A DNA stretch of 64,000 nt from Basidiobolus meristosporus CBS 931.73 (taxonomy: Eukaryota > Basidiobolomycota > Basidiobolomycetes > Basidiobolales > Basidiobolaceae). The number at the start of each line of letters is the position of its first letter. Within the stretch, counting starts at the first letter, position 1. The position numbers and the translations under genes are program-made. Under the pieces are notes generated by a model, which did no database searches, had not been told where the DNA came from, and saw only the letters and a program-made list of their open reading frames with translations. Below, one piece after another: positions 21,070-30,998 of this stretch. Location: positions 1 through 64,000 of the forward strand of contig MCFE01000064.1 in the NCBI GenBank assembly GCA_002104905.1, given 5' to 3'.

Positions 21070-21597
21070 ATTTAACACTAAAAGGCAGGCAGGTTACTAC
21101 CAAAGCTTTAAGTGAAAGTAGTTCAATGCATCTACCCAAAATCATCATTGTGTTGTAATACTCCTCATTATCATTTGCTAGAGCTGTAGAGATTTTGAAG
21201 GTGATAAGAGCAGCTTTTATGGGTGTATGTACCTCAGGAAGTGAAATAAGATGCTTAGGAGTGTTTGGAAAAGTTAGGGACACTGATGTTTCTTGTAAAG
21301 GTTTTGAAGATGCAGGAAGTGGTTGGGAGAACAGGTAGATAATGTAGCGCTCTATTAATGATTTATTGAATGTGAAAGTTGTATTTATACTTATATATGG
21401 TCTTGGCATTACAAACACATAGAATATGTCTAGGATGGTCCCAAAGCATGTGCGCAAAGTTTGGGGCTGTTTGGACAACTTTGAGAATTTTCATGTTCTG
21501 GGACCTGATGTTAAGGTAAAATATTCTAAATTACTCCCAACAAGGAATTTGGTCAGTAATCTTTAAGATATGTAGGTAATAATCTAAGTGACTAAGT
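21070..21597 (-). mobile_element. Antisense copia-related LTR with adjoining internal segment, copy 1
   Basis: Read on the minus strand, roughly 21289-21597 is a copia-type LTR lacking about 50 bp at its left (5') end. It is followed by a segment of about 220 bp that is also present next to the second antisense copy at 21947. The LTR is cut off abruptly where a sense-oriented LTR begins at 21598. The minus-strand frame at 21068-21478 runs across the LTR boundary and has no domain, so it is not called. Confidence 0.6.
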
Positions 21598-21946
21598 TCT
21601 TGTAAAAATTTGTATTTCCACCTAAATATTCACCTAACTTAGTCATTTAGATCATTACCTTCATATCCTGGAGAATACTGACCAAATTCCTTGTTGGGAT
21701 TTACTTAGAATATTTTCACCAAAATACCAGGTACCCAGAACATGAAAATTTGATAAGTTGTCCAGACAGCCCAAAACTTTGCACACATGTTCTTGGGACC
21801 TTTCTTAACCTACTCTACATGCTTGTTATGCCATGATCATGTAAAAGTATAAATACTACTTTTACATTCAATACATGATTAAGAAAAAACCACTTAATCT
21901 ACTTGTCCTCCCAATCACTTCCAATATCTCCAAGACTCTTACAACA
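21598..21946 (+). mobile_element. Sense copia LTR abutting the antisense copies
   Basis: 349 bp, matching the family from its second base pair onward and ending CTTACAACA. The flanks (TAAGT and ATTTA) do not match, and the left neighbour is a truncated antisense LTR, so recombination rather than simple insertion shaped this junction. Confidence 0.75.
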
Positions 21947-22085
21947 ATTTAAAACTAAAAGGCAGGCAGGTTACTACCAAAGCTTTAAGTGGAACTAGCT
22001 CAATGTATCTACCCAAAATCATCAATGTGTTGCAATACTCCTCATTATCAATTGCTAGAGCTGTAAAGATTTTGAAGGTGATAAG

Positions 22086-22434
22086 TGTTGCAATATTCTG
22101 AGGAGTATTGAAAGTGATGTGGAGAGCTAGAGGACTTACATGTTATTCACTTGTAGATTTATTGTTCAAAAGTGTGGTATTTATACTTTTTATTAAGTAG
22201 AGCAAACATATGGGTAGAGTTTGTTAAGGAAGATCCCAAGAATATGTGTGCAAAGTTTGGGGGCTTTTAGACAACTTTGAGAAAGATCATAATCTGGGTA
22301 CCTGATAATTTGGTGAAAATATTCTAAGTAAATTCCGACAAGACATTTGGTCAGGACAGAATGCTAACTAAAGAATAAGAGCTATGTGACTAAGTTAGCA
22401 TGAATATTTTGGTGACAACCTAATAATTACAACA
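22086..22434 (-). mobile_element. Diverged antisense solo LTR with target duplication
   Basis: Exactly 349 bp, TGTTGCAAT to ATTACAACA, flanked on both sides by ATAAG (22081-22085 and 22435-22439). The body reads as an antisense copia-type LTR but is well diverged from the others. Confidence 0.75.
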
Positions 22435-22592
22435 ATAAGAACAGCTTTTAGAGGTGTATGTACCTCAGGAAGTGAAAATAGATGCTTAGGAGTGTTTGGA
22501 AAAGCTTGGGAGACTGATATTTCTTGTAAAGGTTTTGGAGATGCAGGAAGTGGTTGGGAGAACAAGTAGTTAATATAGTGTTCAGTTAATAA

Positions 22593-22941
22593 TGTTGTAA
22601 AAATTTGTATTTCCACCTAAATATTCACCTAACTTAGTCACTTAGATCATTACCTTCAAATCCTAGAGAATACTGACCAAATTCCTTGTTGGGATTTACT
22701 TAGAATATTTTCACCAAAATACCAGGTACCCAGAACATGAAAATTCTCAAAGTTGTCCAAACAGCCCCAAACTTTGCACACATGTTCTTGGGACCTTCCT
22801 TAGCCTATTCTACATGTTTGTTATGCCAAGACCAGGTAAAAGTATAAATACTACTTTTACATTCAATAAATCATTAAGTGAAAACCACATAATCTACTTG
22901 TCCTCCCAATCACTTCCAATATCTCCAAGACTCTTACAACA
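22593..22941 (+). repeat. Copia 5' LTR
   Basis: 349 bp, TGTTGTAAAAATTTG to CTCTTACAACA. The promoter-like AGTATAAATACTAC block is near 22840. Confidence 0.92.
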
Positions 22942-22953
22942 GGTTATGAGCCC
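22942..22953 (+). promoter_or_regulatory. Primer binding site: half initiator-Met tRNA type
   Basis: GGTTATGAGCCC follows the 5' LTR directly. It is complementary to the anticodon stem-loop of eukaryotic initiator tRNA-Met (GGGCTCATAACC), not to the tRNA 3' end. Drosophila copia and yeast Ty5 prime from a cleaved half-tRNA in this way. The first possible gag ATG (22946) lies inside this site. Confidence 0.8.
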
Positions 22954-25900
22954 CAAGCTGTCACTCTCTGCAATGTCTACTACTGCTATTACTGGAATTT
23001 TTCCCTCTGCTGAAAAGTTGGATGGATCTAACTACCAAGTGTGGAAAGTGAAGATGAAGATGCTGCTACAAGAAAGAGGCCTTTGGGATATTGTCATGGG
23101 AGAAGAATGCCCTCCTAAAAACGTGGGAGAGGAAGCCTTAAAGTACAAAAAGAAAGAACAAAGTGCCTTTAACTGCATTTGCCTTAATGTCAAGGACAAA
23201 TTGCTAATTCAATGCTCAAGAGCAAAAACGGCAAAGAATGCCTGGAAAGCATTGAAAGACACCTACCAGTCATGTTCAGCTGCCAAGAAGATGTATCTGA
23301 GACAAAAATTCTTTACTACAAAGATGCTGCCAGGAGAAGAAATGAAAAATCTAATTAACAGAATTACCCTGCTGGTAGATGAGATGGAATCTGTGGGCGT
23401 ACCAACTACTGATGAGGATGTGATAGCTACCATCCTGAATAGCCTGACAGACAAGTTTCAGGGCCTTGTATCAGCCCTAGAGTCCAGAACTGAAGATTTG
23501 ACCTTAAATTACGTATATGGAAGGCTCCTGGATGAAGAATTAAGAAAATCAAGCACCAATAAGAAGGAAGAAGAAAATGCTTTAATAAGCAATGATAACC
23601 AACAAAGGAGGTACCCAAGACCCTACCAAGGCAACAGCAACCTATTTTGCAACTACTGCAAAAGGAAAGGACACACATCAGACCGGTGTCTCAAAAAGAA
23701 AGATAATCAGCAAAAGAAGCCTGAATATTGAAATGCTGCAACAACTGAAGATAGACTATTCATATCTGCACTAAATATGACCACAAACAAGGATTCTCAG
23801 ACGTGGTATATTGACTCTGGAGCTTCTCAACACTTTACACACCAAAAAGTACTTTTTACCCAATATCAAGAAATTCCAATTAAGAAGGTTTTCATGGGTG
23901 ACAATAGTACACTTGATGCAGTGGGAGAAGGAACTATCCAAGTAAACCTTAGAAGCAGTGAAGGAAGCCATACACTGACCTTTAAAGAAGTACTCTATGT
24001 ACCAGAAATAGCCAAGAACCTACTCTCTGTAAGCAAGGCCACAGCAGAAGGACTCAGTTTCAGTTTTGACAATTCTGGATGCAGGATCACTGATCAAAAT
24101 GGTGCCCATATTGCTTTGGGCATGAGAGATCAGAATCTATACAAGTTGACTTATATTCCATCATATTTGGAAGCCAATATAAGTAACTTAAATGAAGAAA
24201 CACCAATGCTTTGGCACAGGAGATTTGGACACATCAATTTTGATTATTTGTGCACAATGATCAAAGATCAGCTAATTTCTGGAGTAAAAATTGATCCTCC
24301 AGCTAATTTGGAGCACTGTGAAGCCTGCATATATGGGAAACAAGCCAGACAACCGTTCAAGAGCTCTGGGTTAATCAAAACTAAGAAAAAATTAGATCTA
24401 ATTCACTCAGATCTGTGTGGACCTATGCAAAATTTATCCTTAGGTGGGATGAAGTATTTAATCACTTTTATTGATGATTATAAAAGATACACATGGGTCT
24501 ACTTCATGGAGAGAAAGGAAGAAGCTCTGTCTAAGTTCAGGGAGTTTAAAGCCATGGTGGAGAGAGAAACTGGTGAAAAAATCAAGAAAATACGCTCTGA
24601 CAATGGTGGAGAATATACCTCAAAACTCTTCATCCACTTCTGCAAAATTCATGGGATAAAGCAAGAGACTACTGTACCATACTCCCCACAGCAAAATGGA
24701 GTAGCAGAACAAGCTAACAGATCATAAATTGATATGGCAAGATCTATGATCCATGATCAAAAATTATCCTATGATTTTTGGGCCAAATCAGTTGCCACTG
24801 CTGTATACCTTAAAAATAGGAGTTATAACAGAATACTTTGTGATTCTACTCCATTTGAAGCATGGTATGGATACAGACCAAGTGCAGAACATCTAAGAAT
24901 ATTTAGGTGTACAGTATATGCCAAAAAACTGGCCGGAAATCAGTCAAAATTTGAGCCAAAAAGTGTAAAATGCATATTTTTGGGCTACTGCAATGAGAGT
25001 AAGGCATACAGACTCTACAATACCAAAGCAAAGAAGCTGATCAAGTCCAGGGATGTGTTGTTTGATGAAAATTCAAAATTTTCACAAAAAATGACATCAG
25101 ATGATGACAAAAATCTGATCTCAAGTCCACCAATTGTCAGGATTGAATCAGAGCAAAACAATGAAAATTTTTTCACTCCAGAGGACTCTACAACCGTGGT
25201 TCAGCCAGAATCAGTGCCCAGGAATATCCCAGAAGTGATCATTCCAGTATCAAATGCCCGGAGATCCAATTGGACAAGAAATAGCCCAAATTACTATATC
25301 AATGAGGGTACAAACTTAGCCTATGCCTATTCAGTCCATATTGATGAACCCCAGACTGTAAAAGAAGCCCTAAATAGCCCTCAGACAAAGTTTTGGAGAT
25401 CTGCAATGACTGAGGAATATCAGGCACTGATGGAAAATCAAACTTGGGACTTAGTCAAATTACCAATCAACCAAAAATCAATTGGATGCAGATGGGTCTT
25501 CAAGACAAAATACAAGGCTGATGGTACAATTGAAAGATACAAAGCAAGACTTGTAGCCAAAGGATACTCTCAAACAAAAGGACTTGACTATACTGAGACC
25601 TTTGCTTCGGTAGCCAAGTTTAATTCCATCAGATTAATTTTGGCTATTGCAGCAAAATATAAGTTTTTTATTCATCAAATGGATGTAAAAACTGCATTTT
25701 TGAATGGAGAACTTGATGAGGATGTGTATATGGACCAGCCTGATGGGTTTGTTGACCAAAATAACCCCCATTTTGTCTGCAAGCTTAAAAAGTCACTATA
25801 TGGTCTCAAACAATCACCAAGAGCATGGAATTGCAAGATAGATTCTTATTTGGAATCTTTGAGTTTCAAAAGAAGTAATGCTGACTATAGTATATACTAT

Positions 25901-26917
25901 AAGCCAGATAGAGCAAATTCAGTTCTATTAGCTCTATATGTGGATGATCTTATTATAGCCGCCAATAACCTAGAAACATTGGATGAGACTAAATCCAGCC
26001 TATCTAAGGAGTTCAAGATGTCCGATCTAGGAGAACTTAGTTACTACTTAGGGATTAAGTTCTCCATAGACAGAAGTACCCAGACTATTACCCTAAGCCA
26101 ATCCAAGTATATTCAAGATATACTAAAGAAGTACAAAATGGAAGACTGTAAGCCGGCAGCCACCCCAATGGAGACAAACCTTAACTTGGTCAAAACTCAA
26201 CCAAATCAAGAGAGCTTGGTGAAATCTGAAAGCCCTGACTTTCCTTATCAATCTATGGTCGGCAGTCTGATGTATATCATGCTTGGAACACGTCCAGATA
26301 TCTCATATTCAGTGGGAGTTGTCAGCCAACATAATCAGAATTATGGATCTGATCATATTGCAGCAGTTAAGCGGATTTTTAGATACCTAAAAGGAACTGC
26401 TGATATCTGCTTAAGATACACTTATAAGGATTCAGAACAGGATCTTGTGGGATACTCTGATGCTGATTGGGGATGAAGTTTGGAAGACAGAAGATCCACC
26501 ACAGGATACACCTTTCTTTACTATAAAGGAGCAATTTCATGGAATTCAAGAAAGCAACCAACCGTAGCACTTTCTACTACAGAGGCAGAGTATATGGCAG
26601 CCTGTGAAGCTACAAAAGAAGCAATGTGGTTAAGAAAGCTCTTTACAGATTTAGGCCTATGTCAAAAAACGCCTATTACTTTATTTCGAGATAATCAAGG
26701 ATGTATACAATTAGGTAGAAATCCAACTTTTCATGCTAGAACCAAGCACATAGATATTAGACATCATTTCACATGTGAAGCTATAGAGAATAACTTAGTT
26801 AGCTTAGTTTACTGTCCTACAGATGAAATGATTGCAGACATATTTACCAAACCATTAGCTAGAGACAAGTTTGAATATCTTAGGTCAAAATTAGGACTAG
26901 TCAGTATGAACATTTAG
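22946..26917 (+). pseudogene. Copia Gag-Pol with three in-frame stop codons
   Basis: A single ancestral frame of about 1324 codons. Gag comes first (the LDGSNYQVWKVKM region typical of copia Gag, CCHC knuckle CNYCKRKGHTSDRC near 23660). The protease follows (WYIDSGASQHF at 23815), then the integrase zinc finger and core (HRRFGH; DLCGPM; SDNGGEY), reverse transcriptase (ALYVDDLIIA near 25940) and RNase H ([22 protein letters not shown]). Stops break it at 23729 (TGA, between Gag and protease), 24725 (TAA, at the end of the integrase core) and 26474 (TGA, RNase H). All parts stay in the same frame, with no frameshift seen. The Gag stop could be read-through signalling, but the other two replace normally conserved positions. 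Initiation at 22946 or 22973 fits the LTR promoter; the frame open upstream from 22814 lies within the LTR. Confidence 0.9.
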
Positions 26918-26919
26918 CT

Positions 26920-26928
26920 GAGTGGGAG
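26920..26928 (+). promoter_or_regulatory. Polypurine tract of the copia element
   Basis: The purine-rich GAGTGGGAG ends immediately before the 3' LTR, the expected position for plus-strand priming. Confidence 0.6.
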
Positions 26929-27277
26929 TGTTGTAAAAATTTGAATTTCCACCTAAATACTCACCTAACTTAGTCACTTAGATCATTACCTTCAAATCCT
27001 AGAGAATACTGACCAAATTCCTTGTTGGGATTTACTTAGAATATTTTCACCAAAATACCAGGTACCCAGAACATGAAAATTCTCAAAGTTGTCCAAACAG
27101 CCCCAAACTTTGCACACATGTTCTTGGGACCTTCCTTGACCTATTCTACGTGCTTGTTATGCCAAGACCAGGTAAAAGTATAAATACTACTTTTACAATC
27201 AATAAATCATTAAGTGAAAACCACATAATCTACTTGTTCTCCCAATCACTTCCAATATCTCCAAGACTCTTACAACA
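26929..27277 (+). repeat. Copia 3' LTR
   Basis: 349 bp, differing from the 5' LTR at about eight positions. Confidence 0.92.
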
Positions 27278-27557
27278 AATAATTATTGAATGTGAAAGTT
27301 GTATTTATACTTATATATGATCTTAGCATTACAAACACATAGAATATGTCTAGGATGGTCCCAAAATCATGTGCACAAAGTTTGGGGCTGTTTGGACAAC
27401 TTTAGAATATTTTACCAAAACATCAGGTACCAGAACATGAAAATTCTCAAATAACTCCCAACAAGGAATTTGGTCAGTAATCTTTAAGATATGTAGGTAA
27501 TAATCCAAGTGACTAAGTTAGGTGAATATTCGGGTGAAAATACAAACTTTTACAACA

Positions 27558-29047
27558 ATATCTTCCAGTACTTCAGTAATCTCTGTGAGGAATCACATAC
27601 TCAGAGCTCATATCATAATCTGCCAGTATTCTGCTGGAATTTAGCTGGTGCTTTTTGTTGCAATCTTGGGCTTCAACTAATAGTAGAAATAGTGAATAGC
27701 ATATTAGTAAATTTGATATGAACATATTATTATTTTTTTATCATTGTATTGTAAATTCAGCAGAACCTTAAGGTATATGAATGATTTGGATACAGACTGA
27801 TTACTGAGAATACTTAAAATGCCCACAAGTTTTGTACCCTATTATGGGAATCTTTCTCTTGCTTCTAGCAATATATTCCAACTACAATCAGCAGTTTAAT
27901 ATTCAGCTCTTAATATACACATTCATCAGATGCTTTTGATAGCTCCAACACAGTGGGTTAATATTAAGAGGAGGCTAACCAATGGCACAATCCAAGTCAT
28001 TCTGGTATGATGCTCAGCAAGTGGTATACTTATATAAATTCAAACGATTATTTCATCTTGTGTCTATTCTGGTCAACTGACAAATTACAAATTACATGCA
28101 AATCACATGAAAGTCAAAGATGTTGAAGAGTTTTAACAATTTGAGACAACTAGTACTCAAGGAGTATAGGGCAGCATATGCTTAGGTGATGTGACTAGTG
28201 CTCTAGGTTTTTTTTTTGTGAGGAACCAAGAGGAGTAAAGAGCAGTGGACTGTAGCAAATGGTTAGTGCTGCATTCAAATGCACTGTTCTATACATATTT
28301 GACATAGCCTGGTATCATATGAGGTTAGTAATTTCCCGATTCTTGAATATGATGAAGAGCCCCCTAATCCATACTCTGCATATATTCATCATGTCCGTTA
28401 ACAAACCAGGATTTATTTTAGCCAAGATATATCAGATGTAGTATCACATCACTTTACTTTTAACATGTGATGAGCATCCACTCTTCTAAATTGTGACGCA
28501 TTAGGGAATCAGAATGAGACAGAAATCTGGCGACAATTTCATCACCCATCTTTCGCCCACTACTCAGAAGTGATTTCCTTGACAAGAACCCATGTTTCCA
28601 AGGTTGTATTTCGAATATTGGACACTCATCATCTGGCTGAGGTTCATGGGTAAGCGCGAAATGATTGATATCTCAGCAAACTTGTTACATCATCGATGGT
28701 CACACGTAATCCGAACCAAACGATCCCCCCCCAATTTGCATCGGTTCGATACCCTAATTCCCAGGTGGCCGATAAAATTTTCACCATCAGCAAAGGATGG
28801 AGATGGATTCGCCAAATTCCACGCTCATCCAAGTGAGCCTCCCCATCAATGCCATCTTAAGATCAGTGTGTCAGATGGGATATTTTATTGGGATGAGTAG
28901 ATTGGGTGAAGTGTGGGTTCTGTTATGTGTGGAATAAGCTGATAACATCGAGAAAGCGACGAGTTGTTTCATTGGTGCTACACTACTAACTAGAACAGGG
29001 ATGCAACAATGCTGACGTGGAGTTCTCATGAAAATAGGGTGTTTCAT
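27558..29047. other. Intergenic DNA between the copia nest and SDH3
   Basis: No supported gene. A plus-strand frame at 28592-28900 has no recognisable domain and overlaps an equally long minus-strand frame. Near 27622-27650 the motif TTCTGCTGGAATTTAGCTGG is an inverted match to sequence left of the copia nest. Confidence 0.5.
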
Positions 29048-29775
29048 TTACATACAGGCCAGACCCAATGCGGCCGCGGCTGACGAACCGATGGCCAAGT
29101 AGCCAGAGTTGATCACTCCCTGGTTGGTAAGGCAGCGTCCAGCATCCCAGACCTAAGAAGAAGCAGGGGGGATTAGCGGGGGGATCCGGATGAACAAGGG
29201 GCTTGACAATCTCGTGCTTACCAAGTGTCTGATGCCATTGAAACTATGATACATGAAAGGCCAGGCCAAAATGAACTTTCCGGCGACCTTGACACCGACG
29301 GGCAGGGCACCGACGGTGGAAACCAAAGCGGCGGTGTTGAAGTCTCCGACGGCGTAGGTCATCACACCAGCGTAAAAGACTAGATATTATTCGGTTCCGA
29401 GGTGAGTACTAGATAGGGGCAGCCGTTTCCCAAGCAGTTGCAACTTACGTGTGGCAAACCCGGCCCCAGTGATACGATGAATGATGGAGCCGTACCAGGT
29501 GATCTGGGGCTGGTAGATGGTGAAGTGTGGGGAAATGGGACGGTGCTTCTTGACGAATTCAGAGTCCAAGGGCTTGTCCTGGTTCACTGGCTTACCGGTA
29601 GAGAAAGCTCTGTCAACCGAAGCGGCATTAGGTGGCTGTTCTGGATGGTCAATACCACGTAAGGGAGGAAATACCTGAGCTGAACTGGAGCGGCGGCATT
29701 GTTCTTGCCGATCATCTGGAAAACCCTGGCGGTAGGGGTGACAAGTCTGGTCTGAAGGAGTCTGGTGGAATTCAT
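29048..29775 (-). CDS. SDH3: Succinate dehydrogenase cytochrome b subunit (SdhC)
   Basis: Four exons on the minus strand (29675-29775, 29449-29609, 29222-29379, 29048-29152) give 174 residues with all phases closing. The introns are 65, 69 and 69 nt; the first has donor GTATTT, a CTAAT branch-like site and acceptor ACAG. The protein is a membrane anchor of mitochondrial complex II and helps bind ubiquinone and heme b. A mitochondrial presequence ([19 protein letters not shown]) ends around RAFST. Family motifs are HRITG at residues 78-82 (quinone site) and HSFNGIRHL, with heme-ligand histidine character, followed by WDAG. Three membrane helices follow the signature. SDHI fungicides bind at this quinone site in other fungi. 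Confidence 0.93.
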
Positions 29776-30691
29776 GGTGGCTGTCGTGCTAGAGAATAGG
29801 GTAACAGAAACAAGTCAAGAAATTAACAAAAGAGCGTTCAGCAGCGTAACTGCCACTTAAGAGAAGTTAAATTGTGTGGGGGAGAGGGGTGAATGTGGAT
29901 CGGAGGTTGAAGGGAATAAAACGTGTGAACCTGGCCCAATTTGGCAGGTGATGGTGGTAATCTACTTAAATATATTACGATGTTTCTCCCCTGTCAAATT
30001 CTCGCCCCACTCATGACAACCATCCGGAGCTCCTGTCAAAAGTTCTTTCGCTCCCCCCCCCCAAACGCCGTCACATGTCACCCCGCTCGCCTCCCGATGC
30101 AAACAAAATTTTGAGTTTGCGATGACTCTATTACGGTTCCCACCCTAGCTACTGGATTGCCGAGGAGACCCCCATTGGTCCATCGGCTTGCCGACATGAC
30201 ACAAAGGGAATTTGTGAGGTGGGCATTGGTGGAAATCCCGAGTTATTCTCAGCAGTGGCAAGATGGGGGTTGCGAGTCTAGAGAGTCTATGTGAATCCGA
30301 CCACCACCATCACCACGACGAGGACGAGGACGACGACGAAGGGTGGGTAGGGTGGTGTTTTCAGTGCAATTCTATGCCTATAATACATCGATTTTATCTA
30401 GCTCTCGCGAGATACATGTGACACCAGCATTGAGTCGATGTGAAGAAAAAGTATCCAGGGCAGGCTTGTTGATTGTTTCTAAATGTGATTTAGCCAGGCG
30501 AGGTGTACAAGTAGATTATATATAGGGGGATGCACGAGAGGACATTGCATTGGGAGGGTGCAGGGAGGATTAGCATGGAAAGGACAATACACAATAAATA
30601 TTGACTTATTTAACATAGCGTGGGGTGATGGGTGGTGGAAAAGCAAGGGACGAGACGTGATGATGCTTATAGGGATGTGTATCAATACGGC
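29776..30691. other. Intergenic DNA upstream of SDH3
   Basis: Holds the SDH3 promoter region, a C-rich run near 30050 and a GAC/GAG/CAC-rich simple repeat at about 30299-30345. A short plus-strand frame at 30343-30525 is not convincing. Confidence 0.5.
30299..30345. repeat. Low-complexity CAC/GAC triplet repeat
   Basis: Imperfect trinucleotide repeats (CACCAC, then GACGAG and GACGAC units) in the intergenic region. Confidence 0.7.
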
Positions 30692-30910
30692 CTACTCTTG
30701 GGCTTTGTGGCGGGCGTGACGTCGAAGAAAATCGATGCTGGTCTGGTAGCTTGTGCCTAGCAAGCCCGCTGATTTGGGCCCGAGATCTGGGTTCACCTTG
30801 TTGTTACGGATGGTTATAGGCTTCACGGCCGACCCGCGAAAATAGGTCTGCTCGTCAATCGTGCTTAGCTGATTTTTGTCGATCATCCTGGAAATAAGGT
30901 CAGCCACCAT
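30692..30910 (-). CDS. Hypothetical 72-aa protein or 3' exon
   Basis: An open frame of 72 residues starting at an ATG, charged and without a signal peptide or membrane segment, ending LRRHARHKAQE. Its composition looks protein-like (DLGPKSAGLLG; SIDFLRRH) but I do not recognise it. It lies 88 bp downstream of the kinase stop on the same strand. A pyrimidine-rich tract ending TTATTTCCAG sits inside its start, so the reading frame from codon 9 onward could instead be a terminal exon. I tried joining it to the kinase reading frame through several GT donors and none kept the frame. Confidence 0.4.
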   Translation of the reverse strand: MVADLISRMIDKNQLSTIDEQTYFRGSAVKPITIRNNKVNPDLGPKSAGLLGTSYQTSIDFLRRHARHKAQE

Positions 30911-30998
30911 TCACTGGGATCCGCCATTGAAAACAATAAGAATACTGACGATTTCCTCCTCTGTCTTGTTTTGATCAGGCTCTCGGGGGAATTCCGTG

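Larger units (their letters stand above)
22588..27282 (+). mobile_element. Complete Ty1/copia LTR retrotransposon (inactivated)
   Basis: Two 349-bp LTRs (22593-22941 and 26929-27277) flank a gag-pol region. The perfect target duplication AATAA lies at 22588-22592 and 27278-27282. I counted about eight mismatches between the LTRs, more than in the gypsy element, so this insertion is older. The coding region carries three in-frame stop codons, which makes the copy non-autonomous today. Confidence 0.93.
21947..27557 (-). mobile_element. Antisense LTR copy 2, split by two later insertions
   Basis: The pieces at 21947-22085, 22435-22592 and 27278-27557 join into one antisense LTR with its adjoining internal segment, collinear with 21070-21597. 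It is interrupted first by a solo LTR (22086-22434) and then by the full copia element (22593-27277). The right end closes correctly with TACAACA at 27557. This gives a relative order: the antisense copy is the oldest layer. Confidence 0.7.

Noticed and set aside
21068-21478. 136-codon minus-strand frame
   Set aside because: It runs through an antisense LTR into its flank and has no domain; it is a repeat-derived frame.
22814-22945. N-terminal extension of copia Gag
   Set aside because: It lies in the LTR, mostly upstream of or around the predicted transcript start, and repeats in solo LTRs.
28592-28900. 102-codon plus-strand frame
   Set aside because: No domain; competes with a minus-strand frame over the same bases.
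29640-29674. Shorter first intron (34 or 39 nt) for SDH3
   Set aside because: Those acceptors break the frame. The 65-nt intron keeps phase, has a CTAAT branch-like site and yields a normal presequence end.
30911-30998. Splicing the 72-codon frame onto the kinase
   Set aside because: The GT donors tried near the kinase stop (GTTAGC, GTCAGT, GTATTC) give a wrong phase or an immediate stop with the TTATTTCCAG acceptor.
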